From NCBI GenBank assembly GCA_947375085.1, contig CANCEQ010000051.1, positions 1-16,236 on the forward strand: DNA of 16,236 nucleotides, given 5' to 3'. The translations under genes were made by a program, and so were the position numbers. The DNA comes from Flavobacteriales bacterium. GTDB lineage: Bacteria > Bacteroidota > Bacteroidia > Flavobacteriales > Crocinitomicaceae. This document shows, in pieces, positions 1-6,534 of this stretch. The notes under the pieces are model-generated. The model was given only the letters and a program-made list of their open reading frames with translations, had not been told where the DNA came from and made no database searches. Position 1 is the stretch's first letter, and each line of letters starts with the position of its first letter.

Positions 1-317
1 CGATCAGTGAAATATTTTGTAATTCGATCTAAAACGATTTGATTAATTTCTAATTCAGTATCAAAATATTCACACAAAGTATGTTTCGTAATATCATCTT
101 TTGTAGGACCTAAACCGCCTGTAACGAAAACTAATTCAGACCTTTTTAATGCTATATCTATCGATTCTAAAATTTCACTTTTGTTATCAGAAATTGTTGT
201 ACATCTTTTTACTGAAATACCTAATTGAGATAATTCTTTTCCTATCCACGAAGCATTTGTATTAATCGTTTGACCAATTAATAATTCATCTCCAATTGAA
301 ATTATTTCTGCTTGCAT
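1..317 (-). CDS. cinA: CinA-family protein, N-terminal part (cut by window edge)
   Basis: Reading the minus strand from the ATG at 315-317 gives about 105 residues of open frame that run off the window. The start, MQAEIISIGDELLIGQ, followed by TNA and later TGGLGPTKDD, is the molybdopterin-binding-like (MoCF/MogA) fold that opens CinA and competence/damage-inducible protein A. Full-length family members often carry a C-terminal nicotinamide-nucleotide amidase domain (pyridine nucleotide recycling), but that part lies outside the window and cannot be checked. The gene is 18 bp downstream of the small lipoprotein gene on the same strand, so it may be co-transcribed with it. The family call is firm; the exact activity is not. 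Confidence 0.9.
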   Translation of the reverse strand, partial: MQAEIISIGDELLIGQTINTNASWIGKELSQLGISVKRCTTISDNKSEILESIDIALKRSELVFVTGGLGPTKDDITKHTLCEYFDTELEINQIVLDRITKYFTD

Positions 318-335
318 AGATTTTAAATTAATTTA

Positions 336-764
336 TTATTTAGTTGTTATCGATAATGAAACTTGATTCACCAAACCATCTCTATTTGTTACCGTAAAAG
401 TATATTTTGAAACTTGTCCTGAAATCGTATCTAACACATCTGTGTAATCATACGATAAATTATCTTCTTCACTTGAATTCAAAACTTTATCAATAATAGA
501 AATAGCCCCTCCTCCATTTACTCTCTTGGAAATATTCAATTTTTTTAACACATCTCTTTTCTCAGATTTAGAAGCATTAATACCAATTGTGACATTACTA
601 CCTTTATCTAAAGTTACATCCGAACTTATATAAGACCCTCCTGTTTTAAAACTAATCCCAGGAAGTTTACCTGCATCTTTCTCACAAGAAAAAATTGCAA
701 ATACACTTACGAATAACACAAATAATTTAATTCTTTTTTTCATCTTTTTTTGTAGTTTGTTCAT
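336..764 (-). CDS. Small predicted lipoprotein paired with a TonB receptor
   Basis: I do not recognise a named family. The protein has a lysine-rich start, a hydrophobic stretch and a lipobox-like IFSC with Cys27 (Cys20 if the second ATG is used). This predicts lipidation and anchoring in an outer or inner membrane. The following CEKD is acidic/lysine-rich, as in surface-export signals described for Bacteroidota lipoproteins, so surface exposure is possible. The rest (about 115 residues) is Ser/Thr/Asp/Val-rich with beta-type alternation and ends in YTFTVTNRDG, which resembles Ig- or PKD-like folds. Two starts are possible. ATG at 762-764 has GAGG about 10 nt upstream; ATG at 741-743 (Met8) gives a more typical signal peptide. 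The gene overlaps the end of the receptor gene by 38 or 17 bp, so translational coupling is likely. It may be an accessory protein of the receptor. Confidence 0.72.
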   Translation of the reverse strand: MNKLQKKMKKRIKLFVLFVSVFAIFSCEKDAGKLPGISFKTGGSYISSDVTLDKGSNVTIGINASKSEKRDVLKKLNISKRVNGGGAISIIDKVLNSSEEDNLSYDYTDVLDTISGQVSKYTFTVTNRDGLVNQVSLSITTK

Positions 765-2757
765 TTAGTTTAATCCTCAAATTTATTGAAATATTTCTAC
801 CAATATTCAACAATCCATAATTTTTAAATCGTGACAAATGATCATAGTAAGCATTATTAAAAAGATTATTAACCGAAATCGATGAAATTAAACTCATTTT
901 ACTTGCTTGAAAAGTTTTTGATATACCAGAATTCACAATACAATACTTAGGAGTCTTTAATTCGTTAGCAGCTACTTTGTTTTGAGCAAAATAAAAATCA
1001 GATTGGACGTAAAACTGAATTGGATTTACTTTTTTATGATAAAAAAGATAATTGATCATTGTTGCTATTTTTTGAGCTGGAGTATAAGCTAGATTTTCAT
1101 TTTTAATTGTTCGACTAATCATTCCAGAATAATCAATACTTACCTTACATTGCTTTGCTAAATTTAACCCTAAATGAATTTCACTTCCATATTGAAATGC
1201 ATTTTCTTGTTGATACTTATAAACTGGAAAACCAAACCATTTTTCATTTGAAGGATTTAAATAAACGTAATTTTTAAAATAATTATAAAAAGGTGTCAAA
1301 CCGAAATCTAACCATCTCTTCTTATAATTTAAAATCAAATTACCAGTTATATTTTGTTCATTTTTCAATAACGGATTTCCAATTTCATATGTAAAAATCC
1401 CCTCATGCAATCCATTCGATGAAAGCTCTGCTAAATTAGGAACTCTCACTCCAGTCGAAATATTAAACTTTAAGTTAAATTGATTAGTCGGATTAAAAGC
1501 AATCCCCGAAAAAATATTATAAAAAAGTGATTTTTTAAAAAAAGTACCAATTTCTTTTTCTGCTGTATTTACCGTATTAGTCAAGAAAGTTTGAATCCAC
1601 TTCTTTCCAACACCTACTCCATTTTCGAAAACAAACTTTGAATGGTATTTTGATTCTAAATAAATTGAAAAATTATTTTCTGCTAAATTAGCATCTGGAA
1701 TAATTTTTCTAGCACCATAATTCGTGTTATTCTCTATCGAACCTAAATCTGATAAAATTAATTTATTCACCGAATTTAATTTTTTCTCCCATTTCACAAG
1801 ATATTGAAATGTAATTAGGTGCAAATCCAAACTAATCGCTCCTCCACCCTCATTTTCCATTCTTTTATTTGATTGAATACCTAAATTCACAAATAAATTA
1901 GAGTTTTGTTTTAAATGAAATTTATTTTCAGAAGCTAAAGCATTCAAAAGAACCAAATGACAAGGATTTTCATTTAATCTCCTACTCCACCTCTCGTCTG
2001 GATTGACAAAAGAATACACATCACTAAATATGAATCCAAAACGATTAAAGGTGCCCATATAATTATTTATACTCGTCCATTTTTTTTTTTGAAAACCGTA
2101 AGTTGATTTTAATTGATAACCATCGAAACGACTATTTAATACTCGTTTATTATTTCCATCAGAATAGTCCCCATTATTTTCAATTCCTACTCTTACCCTG
2201 TACCAATTATTACCCTTGTTTGATTTCACTCCCAACTGAAATGATTCACCTAACGTATTAGAATTAAACTTTAAACCGTAATCAATCATCTTTACGTTTA
2301 AAAGAGACTTTTCTTCTTCAATCACATTTAAAACTCCTCCAAGAGCTTCTGTACCATACAAAACACTCATTGGACCTTTAATAATTTCAACCCTAGACAC
2401 CCCTAAATCAGACAAACCTAAGCCATGCTCTTCTTGCCATTGTTGATTATCAAATTTCAATCCAGACATTAATACTAAAACACGATTCCCATAAAGACCT
2501 CTGATTACAGGTTTTGAAATTGCAACACCTGTCGACAACATAGAAATACCAGGGGATTTAGCAACTAAATCTGTCAAATTAAAATTCCCATTTCGAGCTA
2601 AACTATCAATTTTTAAAGTCGTTATATTTAAAGAGGATTCTGTTAATTTTTGATTTTTAAAAGCGGTTACTACTACAGAGTCCAAAGTAATTTCTGATTC
2701 TTGAGAAATCAGAAAAAAAGAAAAAACAAAAAATATAAACAATAAAATAAATCTCAT
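727..2757 (-). CDS. TonB-dependent outer-membrane receptor
   Basis: This 676-residue protein starts with a hydrophobic signal peptide (about residues 1-18). A plug domain follows: LDSVVVTAFKN as TonB-box-like start, then PGISMLSTGVAISKPVIRGL, the VEIIKGPMSVLYGTEALGGVLNVI core around residues 120-150. The remainder alternates like a 22-strand beta-barrel, ending near INLRIKL. There is no N-terminal carboxypeptidase-like domain, so it resembles siderophore/heme/vitamin receptors (HmuR/BtuB/FepA class) more than polysaccharide SusC proteins. The substrate cannot be read from the sequence. After the last barrel strand there is a charged tail, NEQTTKKDEKKN, encoded in DNA shared with the lipoprotein gene. 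The ATG lies 1 bp after the TGA of the upstream membrane protease (TGAAATG), which suggests coupling. Confidence 0.93.
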   Translation of the reverse strand: MRFILLFIFFVFSFFLISQESEITLDSVVVTAFKNQKLTESSLNITTLKIDSLARNGNFNLTDLVAKSPGISMLSTGVAISKPVIRGLYGNRVLVLMSGLKFDNQQWQEEHGLGLSDLGVSRVEIIKGPMSVLYGTEALGGVLNVIEEEKSLLNVKMIDYGLKFNSNTLGESFQLGVKSNKGNNWYRVRVGIENNGDYSDGNNKRVLNSRFDGYQLKSTYGFQKKKWTSINNYMGTFNRFGFIFSDVYSFVNPDERWSRRLNENPCHLVLLNALASENKFHLKQNSNLFVNLGIQSNKRMENEGGGAISLDLHLITFQYLVKWEKKLNSVNKLILSDLGSIENNTNYGARKIIPDANLAENNFSIYLESKYHSKFVFENGVGVGKKWIQTFLTNTVNTAEKEIGTFFKKSLFYNIFSGIAFNPTNQFNLKFNISTGVRVPNLAELSSNGLHEGIFTYEIGNPLLKNEQNITGNLILNYKKRWLDFGLTPFYNYFKNYVYLNPSNEKWFGFPVYKYQQENAFQYGSEIHLGLNLAKQCKVSIDYSGMISRTIKNENLAYTPAQKIATMINYLFYHKKVNPIQFYVQSDFYFAQNKVAANELKTPKYCIVNSGISKTFQASKMSLISSISVNNLFNNAYYDHLSRFKNYGLLNIGRNISINLRIKLNEQTTKKDEKKN

Positions 2758-2758
2758 T

Positions 2759-3667
2759 TCAAATACTTCTATCTAACAATTTCGATTTCCAATTCGTCCA
2801 TTTATATTTTTTAGAAAAAATAAATAAAAACAAAGGTTGAATTACAAGAAGTGTTAATATATTTTCAAATCCAAACTCAGGAGGTGTTTTATCTATAAAT
2901 AAAGCATCGGTATGAAAAGCCTGCCAATCATTTGTCACTACTAGAGCTGCAAAAATATTATTTACAGCATGATAGCCCATTGATAATTCTAAACCATCAT
3001 CCATGAGAACCACAATCCCTAAAAAAATTCCATTTAAAATATAAAAAATCAAAAGAATAGCGCCTATTTTATCAACTTCAGGATTCGAACCATGCATCAA
3101 ACCAAACAAAACACCTGTGATAAAAACACTTACCCACCCTCTTTTAAAAAGCAAACCTACTGCTTGAAACAAATACCCTCTAAAAAACAACTCTTCAAAA
3201 GTTGTTTGAATTGGTAAAATGAAAAATGAAATTAGAACAAGAGGAATAAACGTTTCTAAATGAAAATTAAAAGAAATAGGATATCCAACAAAGATTGAAA
3301 TAACAAAAAACAAAAGCATTACTCCACCCCATAATAAAAAACTAAAAATAAAACGCCTCCAATCAAATCTCATTCGAGAAGTGAAGACAGAGATTAACTC
3401 CCTATCATGAATCCATTTTACAGATGCTAAGAGAAATATAAACCCTGCTATGAAGGGAACAAGTAAAAATACAAAAAAGAGATTTAACCCCAAATATTTT
3501 TGCAAATCGGAAACTTCAGATATAACAACACCTTCTTTCGATAAATAATTTAAAGCGAGTGTAATTGGAATATAACCTATCAATGCAAAAGAAGCAATTA
3601 CAATCCCTAATGTAAAGAGAAAATGAGAAATATCTTTTCTTCCCTTTTTCCCTAGTGATAAAAACAT
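2759..3667 (-). CDS. CPBP-family intramembrane glutamic protease
   Basis: This polytopic membrane protein (302 residues from the chosen start) has about eight hydrophobic segments. It carries the CPBP (Abi, Rce1-like) motifs: EELFFR with Glu158-Glu159 and Arg163, FGLMH with His192, and HAVNN with His233 and Asn237. The family cleaves substrates within the inner membrane; no substrate can be predicted here. An in-frame ATG exists at 3716-3718 (17 residues longer), but it lies inside the dnaJ terminator hairpin at 3694-3726. The extra N-terminus is also not family-like, so the ATG at 3665-3667 is preferred. There is no obvious Shine-Dalgarno sequence. The gene ends 1 bp before the TonB-receptor gene, so the two probably share a transcript. 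A protease-receptor functional link is only a guess from this coupling. Confidence 0.9.
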   Translation of the reverse strand: MFLSLGKKGRKDISHFLFTLGIVIASFALIGYIPITLALNYLSKEGVVISEVSDLQKYLGLNLFFVFLLVPFIAGFIFLLASVKWIHDRELISVFTSRMRFDWRRFIFSFLLWGGVMLLFFVISIFVGYPISFNFHLETFIPLVLISFFILPIQTTFEELFFRGYLFQAVGLLFKRGWVSVFITGVLFGLMHGSNPEVDKIGAILLIFYILNGIFLGIVVLMDDGLELSMGYHAVNNIFAALVVTNDWQAFHTDALFIDKTPPEFGFENILTLLVIQPLFLFIFSKKYKWTNWKSKLLDRSI

Positions 3668-3693
3668 ATTTTTTATTTTTAAAACAAGATTAC

Positions 3694-3726
3694 AAAAAAA
3701 AGGCTTTGTAAATAACACAAAGCCTT
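3694..3726 (-). terminator. Intrinsic terminator of the grpE-dnaJ transcript
   Basis: On the minus strand a perfect 10-bp stem, AAGGCTTTGT / ACAAAGCCTT, with a 7-nt loop is followed directly by a run of T (complement of the A run at 3694-3700). It begins 20 bp past the dnaJ stop codon. Read on the plus strand it lacks a T run, so it works in one direction only. Confidence 0.9.
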
Positions 3727-3746
3727 AAAATATAATTTATCTGTTC

Positions 3747-4865
3747 TTATTGAAACATATCTTTCACCCTTTGAAAGAAACCTTTTTCATCTCCTTCTGG
3801 ATTCGGAATAAAATTTTCACTTGTTTTTAATTTCTCAAGAATTTCTCTTTCTTCTTTTGAAACCTTTTTAGGAGTCCAAACATTTATATGAATCAATAAA
3901 TCTCCTTGTCCATGACGTTGTAAAATTGGCAACCCTTTACCTCTTAAACGTAACATTTTTCCACTTTGAGTTCCTGGTTCAATTTTAATTTTAGCTTTTC
4001 CATTCACTGTTGGAACTTCAATAGACTCTCCTAAAACGGCATCTACAAAATTCACAAATGCTTCGTAATGTAAGTTTTCACCTTCACGTCTTAATTCATC
4101 ATGAGCAATTTCTTCAATCACAACAATTAAATCTCCAGGTATACCATCGAATGGTCCGGCATTTCCTTTTCCAGAAACACTTAATTGCATTCCATCTTCA
4201 ACACCTGCAGGAATTTTAACCTCAATCACTTCTTCTTGACGTTTTAATCCTTGTGCATCTGAATCTGAAGGACGATGATCAATCATTTTTCCTGCACCTT
4301 GACAAACATGACAAGTTGACTGAGTTTGCATTGCTCCTAAAAAAGTTTGAGCAACTCTAGTAACCCTTCCAGATCCATTACATGTTGAACATGATTTATA
4401 AGTCACACCGTCAGCATTCACTAACTTATTAACTTTAATCTTTTTAGTAACACCTTCAGCAATTTCTTCCAATGTCATTTTCATTTTCACTCGAAGATTC
4501 GTTCCTCTAGCTCTTTGAGAACCTCCACCTCGGCTTCCACCAAAACTTCCTCCTCCAAAAGCACCACCAAAAACATCTCCAAATTGAGAGAAAATATCAT
4601 CCATATCCATGCCACCTCGACCTCCGCCTGCTGCGCCACCCATTCCTGCGTGACCAAAACGGTCGTAACGTGCACGTTTATCAGAATCACTTAACACTTC
4701 GTATGCTTCAGCTGCTTCCTTAAATTTATCTTCAGAAGCCTTATCATCCGGATTTTTATCTGGATGATATTTTAATGCCATTTTACGATATGCTTTTTTT
4801 ATTTCAGATTCATTAGCGCTTCTAGAAACACCTAATACTTCATAAAAATCTCTTTTCTGACTCAT
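3747..4865 (-). CDS. dnaJ: Chaperone DnaJ (Hsp40) with a reduced zinc domain
   Basis: This type I Hsp40 co-chaperone (372 residues) stimulates DnaK ATPase and delivers unfolded proteins in the cytoplasm. The J domain spans about residues 6-70 with HPD at 34-36. A Gly/Phe-rich linker follows at about 71-120, then the zinc domain and the two beta-sandwich substrate domains (about 210-340). Canonical DnaJ has four CxxCxGxG motifs. Only two are seen here: CSTCNGSG (159-166) and CHVCQGAG (185-192). The expected first and fourth positions read VTYKS and [11 protein letters not shown], without cysteines. This should remove zinc centre I and keep centre II. The frame is intact, and the residues around the gap look conserved rather than decayed, so this is probably a lineage form. 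The gene lies 18 bp after grpE and ends at a strong terminator. Confidence 0.97.
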   Translation of the reverse strand: MSQKRDFYEVLGVSRSANESEIKKAYRKMALKYHPDKNPDDKASEDKFKEAAEAYEVLSDSDKRARYDRFGHAGMGGAAGGGRGGMDMDDIFSQFGDVFGGAFGGGSFGGSRGGGSQRARGTNLRVKMKMTLEEIAEGVTKKIKVNKLVNADGVTYKSCSTCNGSGRVTRVAQTFLGAMQTQSTCHVCQGAGKMIDHRPSDSDAQGLKRQEEVIEVKIPAGVEDGMQLSVSGKGNAGPFDGIPGDLIVVIEEIAHDELRREGENLHYEAFVNFVDAVLGESIEVPTVNGKAKIKIEPGTQSGKMLRLRGKGLPILQRHGQGDLLIHINVWTPKKVSKEEREILEKLKTSENFIPNPEGDEKGFFQRVKDMFQ

Positions 4866-4883
4866 TTTATCTTATTTAAAGTC

Positions 4884-5444
4884 TTATTGACCTACTACAA
4901 CTTTAGCAAAACGAACAACTTTGTCATTCAATAAATATCCTTTCTCAACATCATCCACTACTTTACCAACTAGTTTTTTATGTGGTGCTGGAATATTTGC
5001 TATTGCCTCATGAACCTCACTGTCAAATGGTTCACCTTTTGCTTTTAATTGTTTTAAACCTTTTCCTTCAAGAATTGCTCTAAATTTAGAAGAAACTAAA
5101 ACGAACCCCTCTTTCACTGCAGCAATATCATCTGATTTTTCATTATTAGCTAATGCACGATCAAAATCATCTAAAATTGGAATCATATCTTTAATAACTC
5201 CTGCACTTGCAGAACCGATTAATTCAATTCTTTCTTTATTCGTTCTTCTACGATAGTTATCAAACTCTGCATACAAACGAATAAATTTATCATTCATTTC
5301 TTCGTATTTTTCTTCCCAAGTCAATTCAACAGGAGCTTCTTCTGTAGTTGCTTCAGTTGAATCAACTGTTGTTTCTTCTGTTTTTACTTCTGTTTCACTT
5401 ACAGGAAGTTCTTGCTCTTGATTTATTTCTTTTTCCTCAGACAT
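4884..5444 (-). CDS. grpE: Nucleotide exchange factor GrpE
   Basis: GrpE releases ADP from DnaK and completes the DnaK-DnaJ-GrpE folding cycle. The 186-residue protein has an acidic Glu/Thr-rich disordered head (about 1-40) and a long helix/coiled coil (about 42-100, including EMNDKFIRLYAEFDNYRRR). The C-terminal four-helix/beta-wing part has the family signature: GEPFDSEVHEAIA, then GYLLNDKVVRFAKVVVG at the end. It is the first gene of the grpE-dnaJ operon; dnaK is not in the window. Translation seems not to use a normally placed Shine-Dalgarno: a strong AAGGAGG is present but 19 nt from the ATG, within an inverted repeat. No CIRCE/HrcA operator was seen. Confidence 0.97.
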   Translation of the reverse strand: MSEEKEINQEQELPVSETEVKTEETTVDSTEATTEEAPVELTWEEKYEEMNDKFIRLYAEFDNYRRRTNKERIELIGSASAGVIKDMIPILDDFDRALANNEKSDDIAAVKEGFVLVSSKFRAILEGKGLKQLKAKGEPFDSEVHEAIANIPAPHKKLVGKVVDDVEKGYLLNDKVVRFAKVVVGQ

Positions 5445-5455
5445 TTTATTTCAAT

Positions 5456-5478
5456 TTTGATAACCTCCTTTTATCAAA
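5456..5478 (-). promoter_or_regulatory. Inverted repeat with AAGGAGG loop in the grpE leader
   Basis: On the grpE strand TTTGATAA and TTATCAAA form a perfect 8-bp inverted repeat around a 7-nt spacer, AAGGAGG. If transcribed whole it would be an AU-rich hairpin showing a full anti-16S sequence in the loop, 19 nt before the ATG. If transcription starts at the overlapping sigma-54-like element, most of the first arm would not be in the mRNA and the repeat would act as a DNA operator instead. The structure is seen; the role is inferred. Confidence 0.5.
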
Positions 5479-5489
5479 GAGTTTGCCAA
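5473..5489 (-). promoter_or_regulatory. Possible sigma-54-like promoter of grpE-dnaJ
   Basis: The grpE strand reads TTGGCAAACTCTTTGAT. This matches the sigma-54 pattern YTGGCAC-N5-TTGCW in the -24 box (TTGGCA) and in spacing: GG is followed after exactly 10 nt by GA instead of GC. The -12 box is therefore imperfect. A start about 12 nt further would give a leader of about 20 nt. No good TAnnTTTG element was found for grpE in this region. Confidence 0.35.
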
Positions 5490-5490
5490 T

Positions 5491-5513
5491 TGACATACTC
5501 GGACAGACTGTCA
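5491..5513. promoter_or_regulatory. TGACA/TGTCA palindrome cluster upstream of grpE
   Basis: TGACA (5491-5495) and TGTCA (5509-5513) form an inverted repeat that contains a second palindrome, GACAGACTGTC (5502-5512). It lies directly upstream of the sigma-54-like element. The 9-mer ATTGACATA occurs at 5489-5497 and again at 5539-5547, exactly 50 bp apart. The arrangement looks like an activator or repressor site of the heat-shock operon. It does not match CIRCE (TTAGCACTC-N9-GAGTGCTAA). The binding protein is unknown. Confidence 0.4.
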
Positions 5514-5565
5514 GTAATCACCTTGAACCACATGAAATATTGACATAAAAAATAAAAATTTACAA

Positions 5566-5597
5566 TTGTTTAATTTTTTATTATAAAAGTTAAACAA
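5566..5597. promoter_or_regulatory. Candidate CarH/MerR operator of the carotenoid operon
   Basis: TTGTTTAA (5566-5573) and TTAAACAA (5590-5597) form a perfect 8-bp inverted repeat with a 16-bp AT-only spacer. The second half-site lies 7 bp before the -7 element of the crtB promoter, where a bound repressor would block RNA polymerase. The operon encodes its own MerR/B12 regulator, which makes it the natural candidate ligand. A smaller GTTA-N7-TAAC repeat (5589-5603) overlaps the downstream half. Binding is inferred, not shown. Confidence 0.45.
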
Positions 5598-5604
5598 AAT
5601 AACA

Positions 5605-5612
5605 TATATTTG
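5605..5612 (+). promoter_or_regulatory. -7 promoter element of the carotenoid operon
   Basis: TATATTTG is an exact match to the Bacteroidota housekeeping -7 consensus TAnnTTTG. It predicts a leader of about 65-70 nt before the crtB ATG. No clear -33 TTTG is found at the usual distance (about 19-20 bp upstream), so the promoter may be weak or regulated. Confidence 0.55.
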
Positions 5613-5684
5613 TAGAACGAATCTTTAAAAAGATAAAACATAACCGTTTTAATATAGGACAAGTATTTATTAAATGATAAAATT

Positions 5685-6521
5685 ATGAAAACGATTTACG
5701 ACAAATTAGCATTTAAAGTAGCTAAGCAAACTACAAATGATTATAGTACTTCCTTTTCATTAGGAATACGTTTTTTAGGTCCTGAAATAAGAAATTCAAT
5801 ATTTGGAATTTACGGCTTTGTTCGACTTGCTGATGAGATTGTAGATTCTTTTCATGGGTATCCTCAATCTGAAATGCTAGAAAATCTAAAAAATGATACT
5901 TTTAAAGCGATTGATGAAAAAATAAGTACAAATCCTTTGCTACATGCATTTCAACATGTTGTAAATCAATACTCAATTCCATTGGAATTAATAGAACAAT
6001 TTTTACATTCTATGAAAATGGATTTAGAACCTCAAACTTACGACAAAGATAAATACGAGGAATACATTTTAGGAAGTGCCGAAGTTGTTGGATTAATGTG
6101 CCTTAAAGTTTTTGTTTATGGTGATAATGAATCCTATTTAAAGCTTAAGCCTTATGCAATGAAACTAGGAAGTGCATTTCAAAAAGTCAATTTCTTAAGA
6201 GATTTAAAAGACGATTATTCCGTATTAGGAAGAACGTATTTCCCTGAAATCAACATGCTTAATTTTAATAATAAGACTAAAAAAGAAATTGAAAAGGATA
6301 TTGAGATAGATTTTGAACTTGGCTTCGAAGGAATAAAAAAACTTCCTTACACTACTCGATTCGGAGTTTACATAGCTTATGTATACTATTCTGGATTACT
6401 TAAAAAAATTAAAAAATTGGATGCCAAAGTCATCTTAAATGACAGAGTAAGAATTCCAAACGCTAAAAAATACGGTCTTTTCTTCAGAGGTTATCTTAAA
6501 CATTCATTCAACTTCTTATAA
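5685..6521 (+). CDS. crtB: Phytoene synthase CrtB
   Basis: CrtB condenses two geranylgeranyl diphosphates head-to-head into 15-cis-phytoene, the first committed step of C40 carotenoid synthesis. The 278-residue protein has both aspartate-rich motifs of trans-isoprenyl (squalene/phytoene synthase) enzymes: DEIVD (Asp50-Asp54) and the second region around NFLRDLKDD (Asp173, Asp177) followed by GRTYFPE. The length is normal for flavobacterial CrtB. Squalene synthase is a related alternative, but the crtI, crtZ and cyclase neighbours settle the role. It is the first gene of the operon, behind a TATATTTG element and a candidate operator, and 13 bp separate it from the next gene. It has no Shine-Dalgarno, only an A/T-rich upstream stretch. 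The GGPP synthase that makes its substrate is not in the window. Confidence 0.97.
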   Translation: MKTIYDKLAFKVAKQTTNDYSTSFSLGIRFLGPEIRNSIFGIYGFVRLADEIVDSFHGYPQSEMLENLKNDTFKAIDEKISTNPLLHAFQHVVNQYSIPLELIEQFLHSMKMDLEPQTYDKDKYEEYILGSAEVVGLMCLKVFVYGDNESYLKLKPYAMKLGSAFQKVNFLRDLKDDYSVLGRTYFPEINMLNFNNKTKKEIEKDIEIDFELGFEGIKKLPYTTRFGVYIAYVYYSGLLKKIKKLDAKVILNDRVRIPNAKKYGLFFRGYLKHSFNFL

Positions 6522-6534
6522 AACTAAACTCATT

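Noticed and set aside
3668..3718. N-terminal extension of the CPBP protease from the ATG at 3716-3718
   Set aside because: This start is inside the dnaJ terminator hairpin; the downstream ATG gives a normal family N-terminus.
4487..4690. Minus-strand open frame inside dnaJ
   Set aside because: It is a frame-shifted reading of the Gly/Phe-rich linker of dnaJ; the Val/Glu-rich product is an artefact of the repetitive codons.
5348..5548. Plus-strand open frame antisense to the start of grpE and across the divergent region
   Set aside because: The Leu-rich product is the reverse reading of the Glu-rich head of grpE, and it has no supported start or family.
5445..5560. CIRCE/HrcA operator ahead of grpE
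   Set aside because: No TTAGCACTC-N9-GAGTGCTAA-like sequence is present; the palindromes seen are of TGACA/TGTCA type.
5613..5684. Cobalamin riboswitch in the crtB leader, given the B12-binding regulator
   Set aside because: The leader is only about 70 nt and AT-rich, with no B12-box-like conserved segment; B12 acts through the protein here.
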